Shown: positions 27,261 through 35,690 of the stretch, in pieces | Position numbering within the stretch: position 1 is the stretch's first letter | How the letters are laid out: every line of letters begins with the position of its first letter | DNA from: Streptomyces sp. SJL17-4 | GTDB taxonomy: Bacteria > Actinomycetota > Actinomycetes > Streptomycetales > Streptomycetaceae | DNA length: 64,000 nt | Direction: 5' to 3' | NCBI RefSeq assembly: GCF_036826855.1 | Contig: NZ_CP104578.1 | Location: forward strand, 1,240,001 to 1,304,000 | Position numbers and translations under genes: made by a program | The notes under the pieces: model-generated | Seen by the model: the letters and a program-made list of their open reading frames with translations, nothing else | Databases searched by the model: none | Told to the model about the DNA's origin: nothing

Positions 27261-28408
27261 TGTCCCGCACCTCCGATCGCCACGACGACGGACCCCCGTA
27301 CGAACCGGCGGAGCGCCCGCCGGCGCACTACGCCGAGCAGGCCCTCCTCGGAGCCATCCTGCTCGACCCCACCCTTCTTTCGGACCTGGGCAGTCTCGAA
27401 CCCGCGGCCTTCAACAACCCCTTCCACGCCGCCGTCTTCGCCGCCATGCGCACCGTCCCCGTCCCTGAGGGGCAGACCGCGCACGCCGGCCTCGGCTGGC
27501 TGAACGCCGTCCTGGCCACAGCCCGGTCGGAGACACCGGGACTGACGGCCTCGTTCATGCACACCCTGATCTCCGCCTGCCCCCGGCCGGACCACGCGCC
27601 CGCGTACGCGGCGATGCTCCGGGCCGAGCACGCCCGGCGCACCGTCCGCCTCCACGCCGAGCAACTGGCCCAGGCCGCCGCGGACACCACCGTGCCCGAC
27701 CGCCCCGGACACGCCCTCGCCGCCGCAGACGCACTCGCCCGGCGCCTGGACGACCTTGCCGGCCGCTTCCTCGCCCACTCCGCCCCGCTGCCCCGCACCG
27801 CCCCGCCACCGCCCCCGCCGCCGACGGACACGGAGGAGGTGCTGGACGCCGAACAGTGTCTGCTCGCGAGCGCCGTGTCCTGGCCCGCCTACGTCAAGGA
27901 AATGCACTGGCTCACCGCCGACGACTTCCTCCACTCCGCACACGCCGTGCTCTGGCAGTGCGTGACGACGCTGACCCACCGCGGGGAACCTGTGGATCCG
28001 GTCACCGTGCTCTGGGAGGCCCAGCACCGCGGCCTCCTGGCCGCCGGCATCACCCCGGCCGCCACACTCACCCTGCTGGCGACCCCCGCCGGATCCCCGG
28101 ACTACTGGGGCCAGCGACTCGTCGAGCACACCCTGCTCACCCGGGCCCGACACACAGCCGACCGGGTCACCGCGTACGCCGACGACCCCACCAACAGCGT
28201 CCACCAGCTGATCACCGGCAGCCGACGCGCACTAGCCGACCTGCACGCCGTCCGCACCCGCTGGCAGCGGGCCACCCACCCACCCGCAGCCCCGACAGCC
28301 GACACCAAGACCGCTGCCGCCTCGCGCGCCGGCCCCCGCAGCCTCACCACCACGCCGGCCCCCGCCCGAGTCGCCCCCGCCCGGCCCACCGCCAGCCGTG
28401 CCCCGTAG
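27260..28408 (+). CDS. DnaB N-terminal-domain protein without helicase motor
   Basis: A 382-residue protein with two copies of the DnaB helicase N-terminal domain: HYAEQALLGAILLDPTLLSD near the start, and LDAEQCLLASAVSWPAYVKE with VDPVTVLWEAQHRGLLAAG around residues 190-280. The RecA-type ATPase domain of DnaB is absent; a Pro/Ala/Thr tail follows. ATG 27260 overlaps the TAA of the methyltransferase gene. In replicative helicases this domain mediates oligomerisation and primase contact, so the protein may recruit or inhibit the host helicase during element replication. That role is inference. Confidence 0.65.
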   Translation: MSRTSDRHDDGPPYEPAERPPAHYAEQALLGAILLDPTLLSDLGSLEPAAFNNPFHAAVFAAMRTVPVPEGQTAHAGLGWLNAVLATARSETPGLTASFMHTLISACPRPDHAPAYAAMLRAEHARRTVRLHAEQLAQAAADTTVPDRPGHALAAADALARRLDDLAGRFLAHSAPLPRTAPPPPPPPTDTEEVLDAEQCLLASAVSWPAYVKEMHWLTADDFLHSAHAVLWQCVTTLTHRGEPVDPVTVLWEAQHRGLLAAGITPAATLTLLATPAGSPDYWGQRLVEHTLLTRARHTADRVTAYADDPTNSVHQLITGSRRALADLHAVRTRWQRATHPPAAPTADTKTAAASRAGPRSLTTTPAPARVAPARPTASRAP

Positions 28409-28421
28409 CCGAAAGAACCCG

Positions 28422-29729
28422 ATGCCGTACGCCCCCGCCGACGCCCACATCCACTTCTCGCTCCACCCCGACCACCACCCCGACCACCACCCCGGCGTCA
28501 TCGCCACCACCAGCGGCCCGACCGCCGACGCCGCCCGCTCCCACCTCCACGACCTCGGCTGGCACAGCACCAACCCGACCACCATGGTCCTGGCCCGCAT
28601 CGACCACGAGGAGCCCTACTACACGACCACGGCGACCGAACTCCTCCAGCGCTACGGCTTCACCACCGAGATCGACCCCGCCCCCCAGGCTGAGATCGAT
28701 GCTGAGTGGGTCTGGGAGAGCTATCGCTTCCCCGGGTGCTCCAGGGAGGAAGTCCGCGAGAGGACCGCCGCGGCCCAGCACATCCACGACGACATCAATG
28801 ACGGTCATCTGATCATCCATCTGCACGCCGGCAGCGGGCACAACACCGTCGCTGTCGGCAGCTACACCGCAGGCGTGCGCCGGCATGTCCATCTCCACGG
28901 CGAGAACCACCTCCGCCTGATCAGGGCCCGCTTCGACGACGAGTCGGAAGCCATCGCCGAGTTCCAGCGGCGCTACACCGCCACCGCCCGCCCCGGCCCC
29001 GCGCCTCTCACCGACCTGGAGAAGACCGTCCGCCAAGTGCTCCGCGGGCAGACGCCGACAAGCGGATCTACCAAAAGCACCGACACGGCGCCGACGACGC
29101 CGCCTACCGCCGCTCCGGGCGAACACGAGGAGTTCCTCGCCTCCTTCCTCGACGACAACCCCCAATGGGAGAAGTACCGGACCTGGAGCGACGAGACGAC
29201 CATCGTCTCGCACGAAAACCTGACCGTCCGGGCCGAGTTCGACCACGAAGCGCGCCACCGCACCGACACCGCCTGGACGATCGCCGAATACAACGGGCCC
29301 GTCGGCGAGCGGCTCTGGCACGCCACCGTCACAGTCGGCACCCCTGTCCCCCTCATCCAGACGTTGCTGCAGCACGTTGACGCCCCGCTCCCCGTGGGCA
29401 CCACGGAAGCGTACGAACCGCTGCGGGACGCCGGATGCCGTCCGTCGAGCCACCCAACCTGGACGAGCCTGCGGGCGCCGAACAACACCATCACCCTCGA
29501 CCACGTCCCCCACGCCTCCGACGACCGGTGGACGCTGTGCGGAGGCGCAGACCTCGACCGGGCGGTATGGGCCATCCGCCTTTCCGCCGGCGTCAGTCAC
29601 GACGTGCTCACCCAGCTCGCCCGCACCGCGGCCGCGCTCGCCGGGTCCCCGCCCGCCCCAGCGCGTCGAGCCCCTGGGGTCTCCCAGCTTCCGGCCACGT
29701 TCCCTCAGCCTCGCGGTCGCGTCCGCTGA
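28422..29729 (+). CDS. DUF317-family protein 4
   Basis: A 435-residue protein. The N-terminal part is His/Asp-rich (DAHIHFSLHPDHHPD) and contains a GF-like module (TELLQRYGFTTEI). The C-terminal third has a DUF317-like pattern (LRDAGCRPSSHPTWTSLRAP, VWAIRLSAGVSHDVLTQL). ATG 28422 is chosen over the upstream GTG because the region before it belongs to the tail of the previous gene. The end is Pro-rich and reads PQPRGRVR. This is the last clear gene of the rightward accessory block. Confidence 0.55.
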   Translation: MPYAPADAHIHFSLHPDHHPDHHPGVIATTSGPTADAARSHLHDLGWHSTNPTTMVLARIDHEEPYYTTTATELLQRYGFTTEIDPAPQAEIDAEWVWESYRFPGCSREEVRERTAAAQHIHDDINDGHLIIHLHAGSGHNTVAVGSYTAGVRRHVHLHGENHLRLIRARFDDESEAIAEFQRRYTATARPGPAPLTDLEKTVRQVLRGQTPTSGSTKSTDTAPTTPPTAAPGEHEEFLASFLDDNPQWEKYRTWSDETTIVSHENLTVRAEFDHEARHRTDTAWTIAEYNGPVGERLWHATVTVGTPVPLIQTLLQHVDAPLPVGTTEAYEPLRDAGCRPSSHPTWTSLRAPNNTITLDHVPHASDDRWTLCGGADLDRAVWAIRLSAGVSHDVLTQLARTAAALAGSPPAPARRAPGVSQLPATFPQPRGRVR

Positions 29730-30235
29730 GCAGGCCCGCATGCCGATCGGCCGCCTACATCGTCGCGCGCTGGAAGACTCCTTGCGGGGACTTCCAGTGG
29801 CTCCGGCGCAGGGCGGAAATGCCTGAGGTCGTCCAGGCCGACGCGTACGCGACGGAGGCGGGATGGGGCGTCATCTTCCCGTGTGCAACCTGCCTGATCA
29901 GTCCCCGAATATCGTGCGGTGCCAGTCCTCCCTGGCGACTGCCGTGTTGTCGAACACGACGCGCTTGACCTGGGTGTATCCCTCAGAAGGGCAAATCGCG
30001 CTGCCCTGGCCCTCGCCCGCCCCCCTGTGGTTGATGGCGCTGCTCGTAGGGTTCCTCGCCGCCCGGCGCGGAACCCGCGGTCAGGGCCTCGGCCAGAGGC
30101 TCGACATCGTCGCCCGACCTCTCGCCGCCCACCCCGGCCGCGCGTCCCCCTCGTGACGGGGGACGGAGCGTCTCGTTCCGTGGCGCTGACCCCGAGCCCG
30201 TAGACTCACGTGGATTTGGATCGAGGAGACGAGCG
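29730..30235. other. Gap of about 500 bp with possible coding remnants
   Basis: No convincing gene. Two short rightward frames (ending at 29968 and 30156) keep coding-like composition. One contains YIVARWKTPCGDFQWL and the other a possible membrane segment (PLWLMALLVGFLAARRG). They have no ribosome-binding sites and may be pieces of a decayed gene. The last 60 bases probably hold the promoter of the oxidoreductase gene. Confidence 0.4.
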
Positions 30236-30646
30236 TTGAGTACCACCGCCCGGCCGCTCACCGACGGCGACACGTTCTGGCAGGAACGCCGGGTGTGCTT
30301 CCTGACCACCCAGCGCCCCGACGGCACCCCGCATCTTGTGCCGGTCGGCGTCACATACGACCCTCAGACGCGGATCGCTCGGGTGATCAGCGATGGCGGC
30401 AGCAGGAAGGTGCGCAACCTCCGGTCTGCGGGCCCTGAGGCTCTCGTCGCTGTGGGGCAGGTCGACGGGCGGCGCTGGTGCACCCTGGAAGGCACGGCCG
30501 TCGTGAAGGACGACCCTGACTCCGTCGCCGAGGCCGAGCGCCGCTACACCGAGCGATACAAGCCCCCGAGGATCAACCCGAACCGGGTGGTCATCGAGAT
30601 CACCGTCACCCGCGCTATGGGAACTGCGAAACCTTCCGGATGGTGA
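30236..30646 (+). CDS. PPOX-class (probably F420-dependent) oxidoreductase
   Basis: A 136-residue split-barrel flavin/deazaflavin protein. RRVCFLTTQRPDGTPHLVPV followed by VTYDPQTRIARVISDGGSRK and VRNLRSAGPEALVAVGQVD is typical of PPOX-class F420-dependent enzymes of actinomycetes. They usually reduce small-molecule substrates; the one here is unknown. TTG 30236 lies seven bases after GAGGAG. It stands alone between the accessory block and the stress island. Confidence 0.8.
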   Translation: MSTTARPLTDGDTFWQERRVCFLTTQRPDGTPHLVPVGVTYDPQTRIARVISDGGSRKVRNLRSAGPEALVAVGQVDGRRWCTLEGTAVVKDDPDSVAEAERRYTERYKPPRINPNRVVIEITVTRAMGTAKPSGW

Positions 30647-30689
30647 GCATTCCCGGCCCACGTGCGCGGCGAATGGTGGCCGAGGATCG

Positions 30690-30705
30690 CCGGTTGGCTA
30701 ACCGG
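30690..30705. repeat. CCGGTT-N4-AACCGG palindrome, copy 2
   Basis: CCGGTT, GGCT, AACCGG, followed by GGGATTCT. It lies between the converging 3' ends of the oxidoreductase and nuclease genes without a T-run. The flanking bases resemble those of the copies at 13314 (read on the other strand) and 58342. Confidence 0.5.
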
Positions 30706-30820
30706 GGATTCTCCACCGCCACTTCCTACCCTTCCGCCAAGAGGCCCCTCACGACAGAGAACCCGAACGAAGCGCACACGGCCTGAAATGCCGTTGCGCA
30801 TTCGCGCGGTCGTTGGCCTT

Positions 30821-31696
30821 TCACGCCGCCGCGTAGCTGGCGCGGAAGAGCTCCAGAGCACGCTCCAGGTCTCGCTCGGTGCGCAGCCGTACCTCCAGGT
30901 CACCCGTTCCGTGGTGGCCCAGGCCCGTCACGTTCCTGGTGAAGTCGGGGACCGTGTCGACCTCGGTCGGGTCGAGCGAGAGGTATACGTGGACCTTGGT
31001 CCGCTGCGGAGGGCAGATGCTCGCGAAGTTCCGCAGCCTCCGGTAGGCGCTGTACTGCTTGCGCCGCACCTTGGTGATCCCGTCACCGAGGCCGAGGAGG
31101 ACCTCGTCCGCCGCTGCCGCCAGCTCCGTAATCCGCTCACGCCCCGTGCGCACCAGCCCGGTGCGCTGCTCCGACGTGCCCCGCGTCGGCCGCCCTGTGG
31201 CCGTGGCCAGGGTCTCAAGGCCGATCAGGTCCGTGCCGAAGAAGCGGTAGCGGACCAGGTCGATGCTGCGCCGGTGCTCGCGTACGGCGTGGAGGTCGTA
31301 GCGGGTGTAGTCGCCGGCCACACAGATCAGCCGGGGCCCGCTCCAGAGCACCTGGGCAGCAGCCGTCGCCCCGAGCCGGTCGCGGACCAGGTGCTCGAAC
31401 TCGCCGCGGTGGTCCATGAGCCAGCTCAGGTAGAACAGCCCCTGGTTGATCACGCCCGGATCCGTGCCGCGCTTGTACTCCACCACGACGGGAGCCCCGT
31501 TCGCGTCGAGCCCCAGCGAGTCGATCCGGCCGGCGTGGACCGGCCCTGTGCTGTACTCCGATGCCAGGAACCGGACCCCCAGCAACGTCTGCATGTTCGT
31601 CTCAACGAGTCGCTGCAGATCCGCCTCCGCCGCGGCCAGCTGCGGCGTGACCTCGGTCACGCCGCTATTCGTGTTGTAGAGCCTCAGCTGCGACAC
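30821..31696 (-). CDS. PD-(D/E)xK nuclease-like DUF5655 protein
   Basis: A 291-residue protein. The N-terminal part has the Asp-x(n)-Glu-x-Lys core of PD-(D/E)xK nucleases (GRIDSLGLD, then VVVEYKRG), as in NucS-like and DUF91 proteins. The C-terminal 100 residues (RLRNFASICPPQRTKVHVYL and the end LERALELFRASYA) match DUF5655. Such proteins are thought to bind or cut DNA and are scattered in bacterial genomes, often on islands. GTG 31696 gives the N-terminus common to the family but lies very close to GGAAGGAG; CTG three codons later would have better spacing. Monocistronic, leftward. Confidence 0.65.
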   Translation of the reverse strand: MSQLRLYNTNSGVTEVTPQLAAAEADLQRLVETNMQTLLGVRFLASEYSTGPVHAGRIDSLGLDANGAPVVVEYKRGTDPGVINQGLFYLSWLMDHRGEFEHLVRDRLGATAAAQVLWSGPRLICVAGDYTRYDLHAVREHRRSIDLVRYRFFGTDLIGLETLATATGRPTRGTSEQRTGLVRTGRERITELAAAADEVLLGLGDGITKVRRKQYSAYRRLRNFASICPPQRTKVHVYLSLDPTEVDTVPDFTRNVTGLGHHGTGDLEVRLRTERDLERALELFRASYAAA

Positions 31697-32364
31697 TCCT
31701 TCCGCGCACCCACTATGGGCGGGCGTCAACCACGGAGACATCGAACTTATTTCCAGCGCACCACGAGTCTGACCCGCGACGAGCATGGGAAAGTACGGTC
31801 GCTACACACCAGAAGCCGGACCTGATGCCGTCGGCTCGCAGGTCTTCGCAGGTCAGAGCCGCAGCGCCCGGGCTCGGTGTCGTACCAGCCCGCAGATGAC
31901 GGCCCGCCGAGGGCACATCAGGCCACATCCGCTCAGCCATGCGGAAATCTAGCGCGCCCTGCGCGGATGTACTGGAAACGCAAGCGGTCTGGTGGGTCGT
32001 TACCCCTAGCCCGATATCCGGCATTCCGGAGTTTCACCCTTAGGCCAGATACGTCGTCGCGGTAGTACTCCAGCAAAGTGGAGTGCGGGTGGGCAGGGAG
32101 GGCCCTCGACGGGCCTTGGTGCGGCGGCTTGGGTATGGCCGATGAACCAGCCGAACCGGCCCGAGGCGCGTCCGCTCGAGCCCTGGGGGCAGACCCACTG
32201 CGCGAAGCGTCAGGAAGCACGGAAGCCGGGCACTACGGTCGGCGGCGGCGCGTGCGCGATTGATGCCATGGCACTCAGGAACACGGTGGCACGCAGAGCA
32301 TCGAACACCATCGCTATCGACGCTGTTCGGGCTTCCGACTGCCGGGGGCGGACTCCTACTGGTA
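31697..32364. other. Intergenic stretch of about 670 bp
   Basis: No supported gene. Short frames on both strands lack ribosome-binding sites and coding composition. It should contain the promoter of the leftward nuclease gene and, at its right end, that of the lectin-LysM gene with operator site 1. A direct repeat with the core TTCGCAGGTC is visible near 31840-31855. Confidence 0.5.
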
Positions 32365-32386
32365 ACTTCTACAAGACTGTAGAAGT
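32365..32386. promoter_or_regulatory. Stress-island operator site 1
   Basis: A perfect palindrome with 9-base arms, ACTTCTACA-AGAC-TGTAGAAGT, 78 bp upstream of the lectin-LysM start codon. Best guess: repressor binding site shared by the island. Confidence 0.75.
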
Positions 32387-32464
32387 ACGGGTCCTGGGTC
32401 GCTCCTGCCCTAGGTGCCGTGCGATGTGTCGCAGTTCAAGTCTCCCTCTCCGAAAGGAAGATCC

Positions 32465-33016
32465 ATGAGTGACACCCTGTACCCGGGTGACGAGATCGGT
32501 CTGGGGCAGTCCCTCCAGGGCGGCGCGTACACCCTGACGCTACAGAGCGACGGCAACCTGGTGCTCTCCGAGCCGAGCGGCCTGGTCTGGGCGGCCGATA
32601 CCCACGAGCAGGGAGTCCAGCGAGCCGTGCTCCAGCACGACGGCAACTTCGTGCTGTACTCCTCCGACGGCCCGGTGTGGGCCACGGACACCGACGGCAG
32701 CGACGCGGACCGGCTCGTCGTACAGGCCGACCGCAACGTGGTGCTGTACGCCGTGGACGGTACCGCGCTGTGGTCGTCGGACACCTACACCGACAGCCCC
32801 GTCTCCGCCGAGGAACCTGACGCGTTTCCATCGGCCGAGGAAGAGTCGGTGTTCGTCCCTGAGCCGCGCACCTACACCGTCGAACCTGGCGACACCCTCT
32901 GGGCCATCGCCGAGCGCTTCTACGGTGACGGCAACCGCTACCACGACATCGCCGCTGCCAGCGGCATCGACGACCCGGACCTGGTGGATGCCGGCCAGGT
33001 GCTGACGATTCCGTAG
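32465..33016 (+). CDS. B-type lectin plus LysM protein
   Basis: A 183-residue protein with three bulb-lectin (B-lectin) strand repeats in the first 120 residues (LQSDGNLVLSEPSGLVWAAD, LQHDGNFVLYSSDGPVWATD, VQADRNVVLYAVDGTALWSS), an acidic linker and a C-terminal LysM domain (YTVEPGDTLWAIAERFYGDG to VLTIP). Lectin strands bind mannose-type sugars and LysM binds peptidoglycan-type glycans. No signal peptide is present, so it is either cytoplasmic or exported by another route. ATG 32465 follows GAAAGGAAG. Operator site 1 lies upstream, placing it in the stress regulon. Confidence 0.8.
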   Translation: MSDTLYPGDEIGLGQSLQGGAYTLTLQSDGNLVLSEPSGLVWAADTHEQGVQRAVLQHDGNFVLYSSDGPVWATDTDGSDADRLVVQADRNVVLYAVDGTALWSSDTYTDSPVSAEEPDAFPSAEEESVFVPEPRTYTVEPGDTLWAIAERFYGDGNRYHDIAAASGIDDPDLVDAGQVLTIP

Positions 33017-33211
33017 TCCCAACCGCGCAGGCGAACGCACTCGGCAGCACTCAGGTTCCGGGAGTCGGGCGCCTTCGCCGTTGCGACCTGGAGCCGCACA
33101 GCGGAGACGGTGTGCGATTCGCGCGCTCCGATGGCACTTACCTCGCAGCAGGGATGGGGTGCCTGGCCAACGCTTCCGGCTGACCTTTGAGGGTTTGTCG
33201 CCGGCCTGGCC

Positions 33212-33418
33212 TCAGCCCGACGCGTTCTTCTTCTCGGCAAGGCCCTCGACAAAGTCCTGGGCCTTGCCGACGCCTGCGTCGATCTTCTCGCTGTACTTGC
33301 CGTCCGTCTTGGCGTCGACGACTTCGGCGGCCTTCTCCAGTCCCTGACTGACGACATCGCTGTGCTCCGCGGTCAGCTCCAGCGCCTTGTCCTTGATGGC
33401 TTTCAGGCTGTCGAACAT
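33212..33418 (-). CDS. MT0933-like antitoxin-family small protein
   Basis: A 68-residue helical protein (MFDSLKAIKDKALELTAEHS, then KAAEVVDAKTDGKYSEKID) that matches the small MT0933_antitox family of actinomycetes. No toxin gene is adjacent, so the antitoxin label is only a family name; the protein may be a general stress protein. It is the last of four leftward genes downstream of operator site 2. Confidence 0.7.
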   Translation of the reverse strand: MFDSLKAIKDKALELTAEHSDVVSQGLEKAAEVVDAKTDGKYSEKIDAGVGKAQDFVEGLAEKKNASG

Positions 33419-33573
33419 GCTTCGGTCACGCCCTTTCCGTATTGCCGGCCTGTATTCGAGGTAGCCGCGTCCTGTTGTGTGGCCTGCGTCTTCGGTCGTG
33501 CCCAGATGCGGTCACTCACCGTCTGGACCCTCGGTCGAAACCGGCCGCTGGTCTGCCACGCGGTGTCGGTTAG

Positions 33574-33840
33574 TCAGTCGCGTGAGTTGCCGAACAGCAG
33601 GCGATAGGCGATGAGCAGGACGAGGGATCCACCGGTGGCCGCGCCCCAGGTAGCGAGGTCGAAAAACTGGTTCTGTATGGGTCGGTCGAGGAACTTGGCC
33701 GACAGCCAGCCGCCGGTGAAGGCGCCTGCGACGCCGATGAGAGTGGTGCCGATGATGCCTCCGGGGTCCCGGCCGGGCAGGAGCAGTTTGGCGATGGCTC
33801 CGGCCAGGAGCCCGAGGACGATCCAGCTGATGATGCCCAT
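33574..33840 (-). CDS. GlsB/YeaQ/YmgE-family membrane protein 1
   Basis: An 88-residue membrane protein with three hydrophobic segments and the family signature (MGIISWIVLGLLAGAIAKLL, LPGRDPGGIIGTTLIGVAGA). These proteins are induced by general stress in many bacteria; their mechanism is unknown. ATG 33840. It lies between the antitoxin-like gene and tatA-like gene in the same direction. A paralogue is at 40053. Confidence 0.85.
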   Translation of the reverse strand: MGIISWIVLGLLAGAIAKLLLPGRDPGGIIGTTLIGVAGAFTGGWLSAKFLDRPIQNQFFDLATWGAATGGSLVLLIAYRLLFGNSRD

Positions 33841-33934
33841 GCGAGGAGCTGCCTTCTGGTTGTCGCGTACGCAAGAAGAGTGCGGCGGCATCCCCCATGT
33901 GCCGGGTGGGAGCTGCACAGGGGATGCGACTGGC

Positions 33935-34210
33935 TCAGGCGCCAGGGGTGGTGTGGCCGGATCGGGGCTCGCGATGGCTGGTGACGTCTCCGGGGGCGGC
34001 TCGGATGACGCGCGGGACAACGGGCTCGGTGGCCGGCGCGTCATCCACGGCAGCTGACGCGGGCTCCTGTTCGTCCTTCATAGCCCGGGCCTCGCTCTTG
34101 AGGATACGGGCCGACTTGCCCATGGAACGGGCGAGTTCGGGAAGCTTCTTGGCGCCGAAGATCAGTATGACGACTATGAGGAGGATGGCGAGTTCACTGA
34201 TGCCGAACAT
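33935..34210 (-). CDS. tatA: TatA/E-family protein
   Basis: A 91-residue protein with an N-terminal membrane helix and the TatA hinge and amphipathic helix (MFGISELAILLIVVILIFGA, KKLPELARSMGKSARILKSE). TatA forms the pore of the twin-arginine translocase with TatC, but no tatC is nearby. An extra TatA in a TerD operon may support export or, as known for TatA-like proteins, membrane stress. It lies 37 bp downstream of terD-like gene 1. Confidence 0.85.
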   Translation of the reverse strand: MFGISELAILLIVVILIFGAKKLPELARSMGKSARILKSEARAMKDEQEPASAAVDDAPATEPVVPRVIRAAPGDVTSHREPRSGHTTPGA

Positions 34211-34246
34211 GATCCGTCTTCTCTCTGGCGGCGGGTGCTGGGGTGG

Positions 34247-34825
34247 TCAGAGGTGGCTCGCGACAGCGGGCATCAGGTCCTGGAAAGTACGGCCGTTGGC
34301 CGGTTCCCCGATGGCGGTCATGCTCCATCCGCCACCCACGCGGTGAACCTTGGCCATGATCTGGGCTGTGTAGGACCCGCCGCCGGACAGGGTGTAGCGC
34401 GCCAGTTCCTGGCCGGTGTTCTCGTCGATGAGGCGGCAGAAGGCGTTCTGAACCTCGGCGAATGTCTGGCCGGTGAAGGAGTTGACGGTGAAGACGATCT
34501 GGTCGACGTGGGCGGGCACGCGCAGGAGATCGACGAGGATGGATTCGTCGTCGCCGCCGCCCGTGCCGCCGACGAGGTTGTCGCCGGTGTGGCGTACCGA
34601 GCCGTCGTCGCTGACGAGGTGTTGGAAGAAGACGACGTCGATGGGCTCGCGGCCGGCGAAGAGGACGGCGGATGCGTCGAGGTCGATCTCGCGGGCGGTG
34701 AGCCTGGCGAGCAGTCCCTTGCGGGGTGCCGCCTGCCAGCCGAGTCCCATGCGGACGACGCTGAGCGTCGGTCCGCCGGTCTTCTCCAGACTGATCTGCT
34801 GCCCCTTAGCCAGGTTGATGCCCAC
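34247..34825 (-). CDS. TerD-family protein 1
   Basis: A 192-residue TerD-domain protein (GINLAKGQQISLEK, EIDLDASAVLF, SDDGSVRHTGDNLVGG, GGDDESILVDLLRV, FAEVQNAFCRLID). TerD proteins bind calcium and accompany resistance to tellurite and other stresses in ter operons. The acidic calcium-binding Asp residues are kept. GTG 34825 follows GAGGAG by a normal distance. Operator site 2 is 69 bp upstream. First gene of a four-gene leftward unit. Confidence 0.85.
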   Translation of the reverse strand: MGINLAKGQQISLEKTGGPTLSVVRMGLGWQAAPRKGLLARLTAREIDLDASAVLFAGREPIDVVFFQHLVSDDGSVRHTGDNLVGGTGGGDDESILVDLLRVPAHVDQIVFTVNSFTGQTFAEVQNAFCRLIDENTGQELARYTLSGGGSYTAQIMAKVHRVGGGWSMTAIGEPANGRTFQDLMPAVASHL

Positions 34826-34894
34826 CGGTTCTCCTCTTGCTGGTCGTGACCGGGTTGCCCCGGCGTGATGACGGCTGGTGACGACCCGTCTGAA

Positions 34895-34910
34895 TCTACA
34901 GCACTGTAGA
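34895..34910. promoter_or_regulatory. Stress-island operator site 2
   Basis: TCTACA-GCAC-TGTAGA, a perfect 6-base-arm palindrome, 69 bp upstream of terD-like gene 1. Confidence 0.75.
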
Positions 34911-35000
34911 GATGCCTGGTAGGCGGCCAAGACATCCGGAGCCGCGGCGATGGGACGACCAGCTGGCCTAGGGCGCCCGCACGGGTGGCCGGCCGCGGCG

Positions 35001-35690
35001 TCAGTCGCGGAACGGGGAGGTGGGGCTGGTGAAGTCCGGACTGCTGTAGCCGAGGCCGGTCCTGCGCCACCCTGGGGGCCGTACCGTACGGGGCCTGTGG
35101 GCAGACGCCGGCATGCCGAGCTGGCCGCGCAGGAAAGGGAGCATGCCGCGTTCGAGCAGGGCCTTGCGCCATGCGGCATGGGCCTGGTCCACGGCCTGGG
35201 GATCGGGAGGGCTGAGGGCGGTGCGGTGGCGTGCTGCCGTGATGAACAGGCCGACGACGGCCACGGCTCCCGCGATCAGGGCCACGGCGATGGCCGCCCA
35301 GCCGGTCTGGATAAGCGAATCGCCCAGCGGCCAGCGGTCGCTCATCGCCCGGATTCCGTATCCGAGGAGCAGGAAGATGACCGCGGCCGCGAGGGACAGT
35401 ACGGGGGTGAGGACGGCCAGCGCGGTCAGCAGCCCGCCACTGAAGGACGAGGCTCCCGCCTGTCGAGAGGCTGCTGCGCGTAGCCGGAGCAGCTCGGCGT
35501 ACTCGATGGCCGCCTCAGCGGCGATGGCGTTTGCCGCGGCGCGCGCCCTGGCGTGCAACTCTTCGAGCGTGAGCGCTGCGGTGGGCTGCTGCAGGGCGTC
35601 GCGGATGCCAGGGGTGGCGAGGGCCTGGTGCAGGGTGTCCTCGAAGTCTCCCCGGTCGCCGGGCGCGAGGCGGGACGACTCGTGCGTCAT
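35001..35690 (-). CDS. Two-TM membrane protein of the ter cluster
   Basis: A 229-residue protein. An N-terminal helical region (LHQALATPGIRDALQQPTAA, LEELHARARAAANAIAAEAA) precedes two hydrophobic segments around residues 95-120 and 135-160 (AVLTPVLSLAAAVIFLLLGY, GWAAIAVALIAGAVAVVGLF). The C-terminus is Pro/Arg-rich. I do not recognise a family. It lies between the two terD-like genes and is read in the same direction as the second one, 120 bp downstream of it, so it probably shares operator site 3. Confidence 0.6.
   Translation of the reverse strand: MTHESSRLAPGDRGDFEDTLHQALATPGIRDALQQPTAALTLEELHARARAAANAIAAEAAIEYAELLRLRAAASRQAGASSFSGGLLTALAVLTPVLSLAAAVIFLLLGYGIRAMSDRWPLGDSLIQTGWAAIAVALIAGAVAVVGLFITAARHRTALSPPDPQAVDQAHAAWRKALLERGMLPFLRGQLGMPASAHRPRTVRPPGWRRTGLGYSSPDFTSPTSPFRD

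Noticed and set aside
31713..32024. Leftward frame of 103 codons
   Set aside because: Cys/Ser-rich random-looking translation without ribosome-binding site; overlaps probable promoter DNA.
33212..33418. Toxin-antitoxin pair
   Set aside because: Only the antitoxin-family protein is seen. Neighbours are GlsB-type and lectin-LysM genes, with no toxin candidate.
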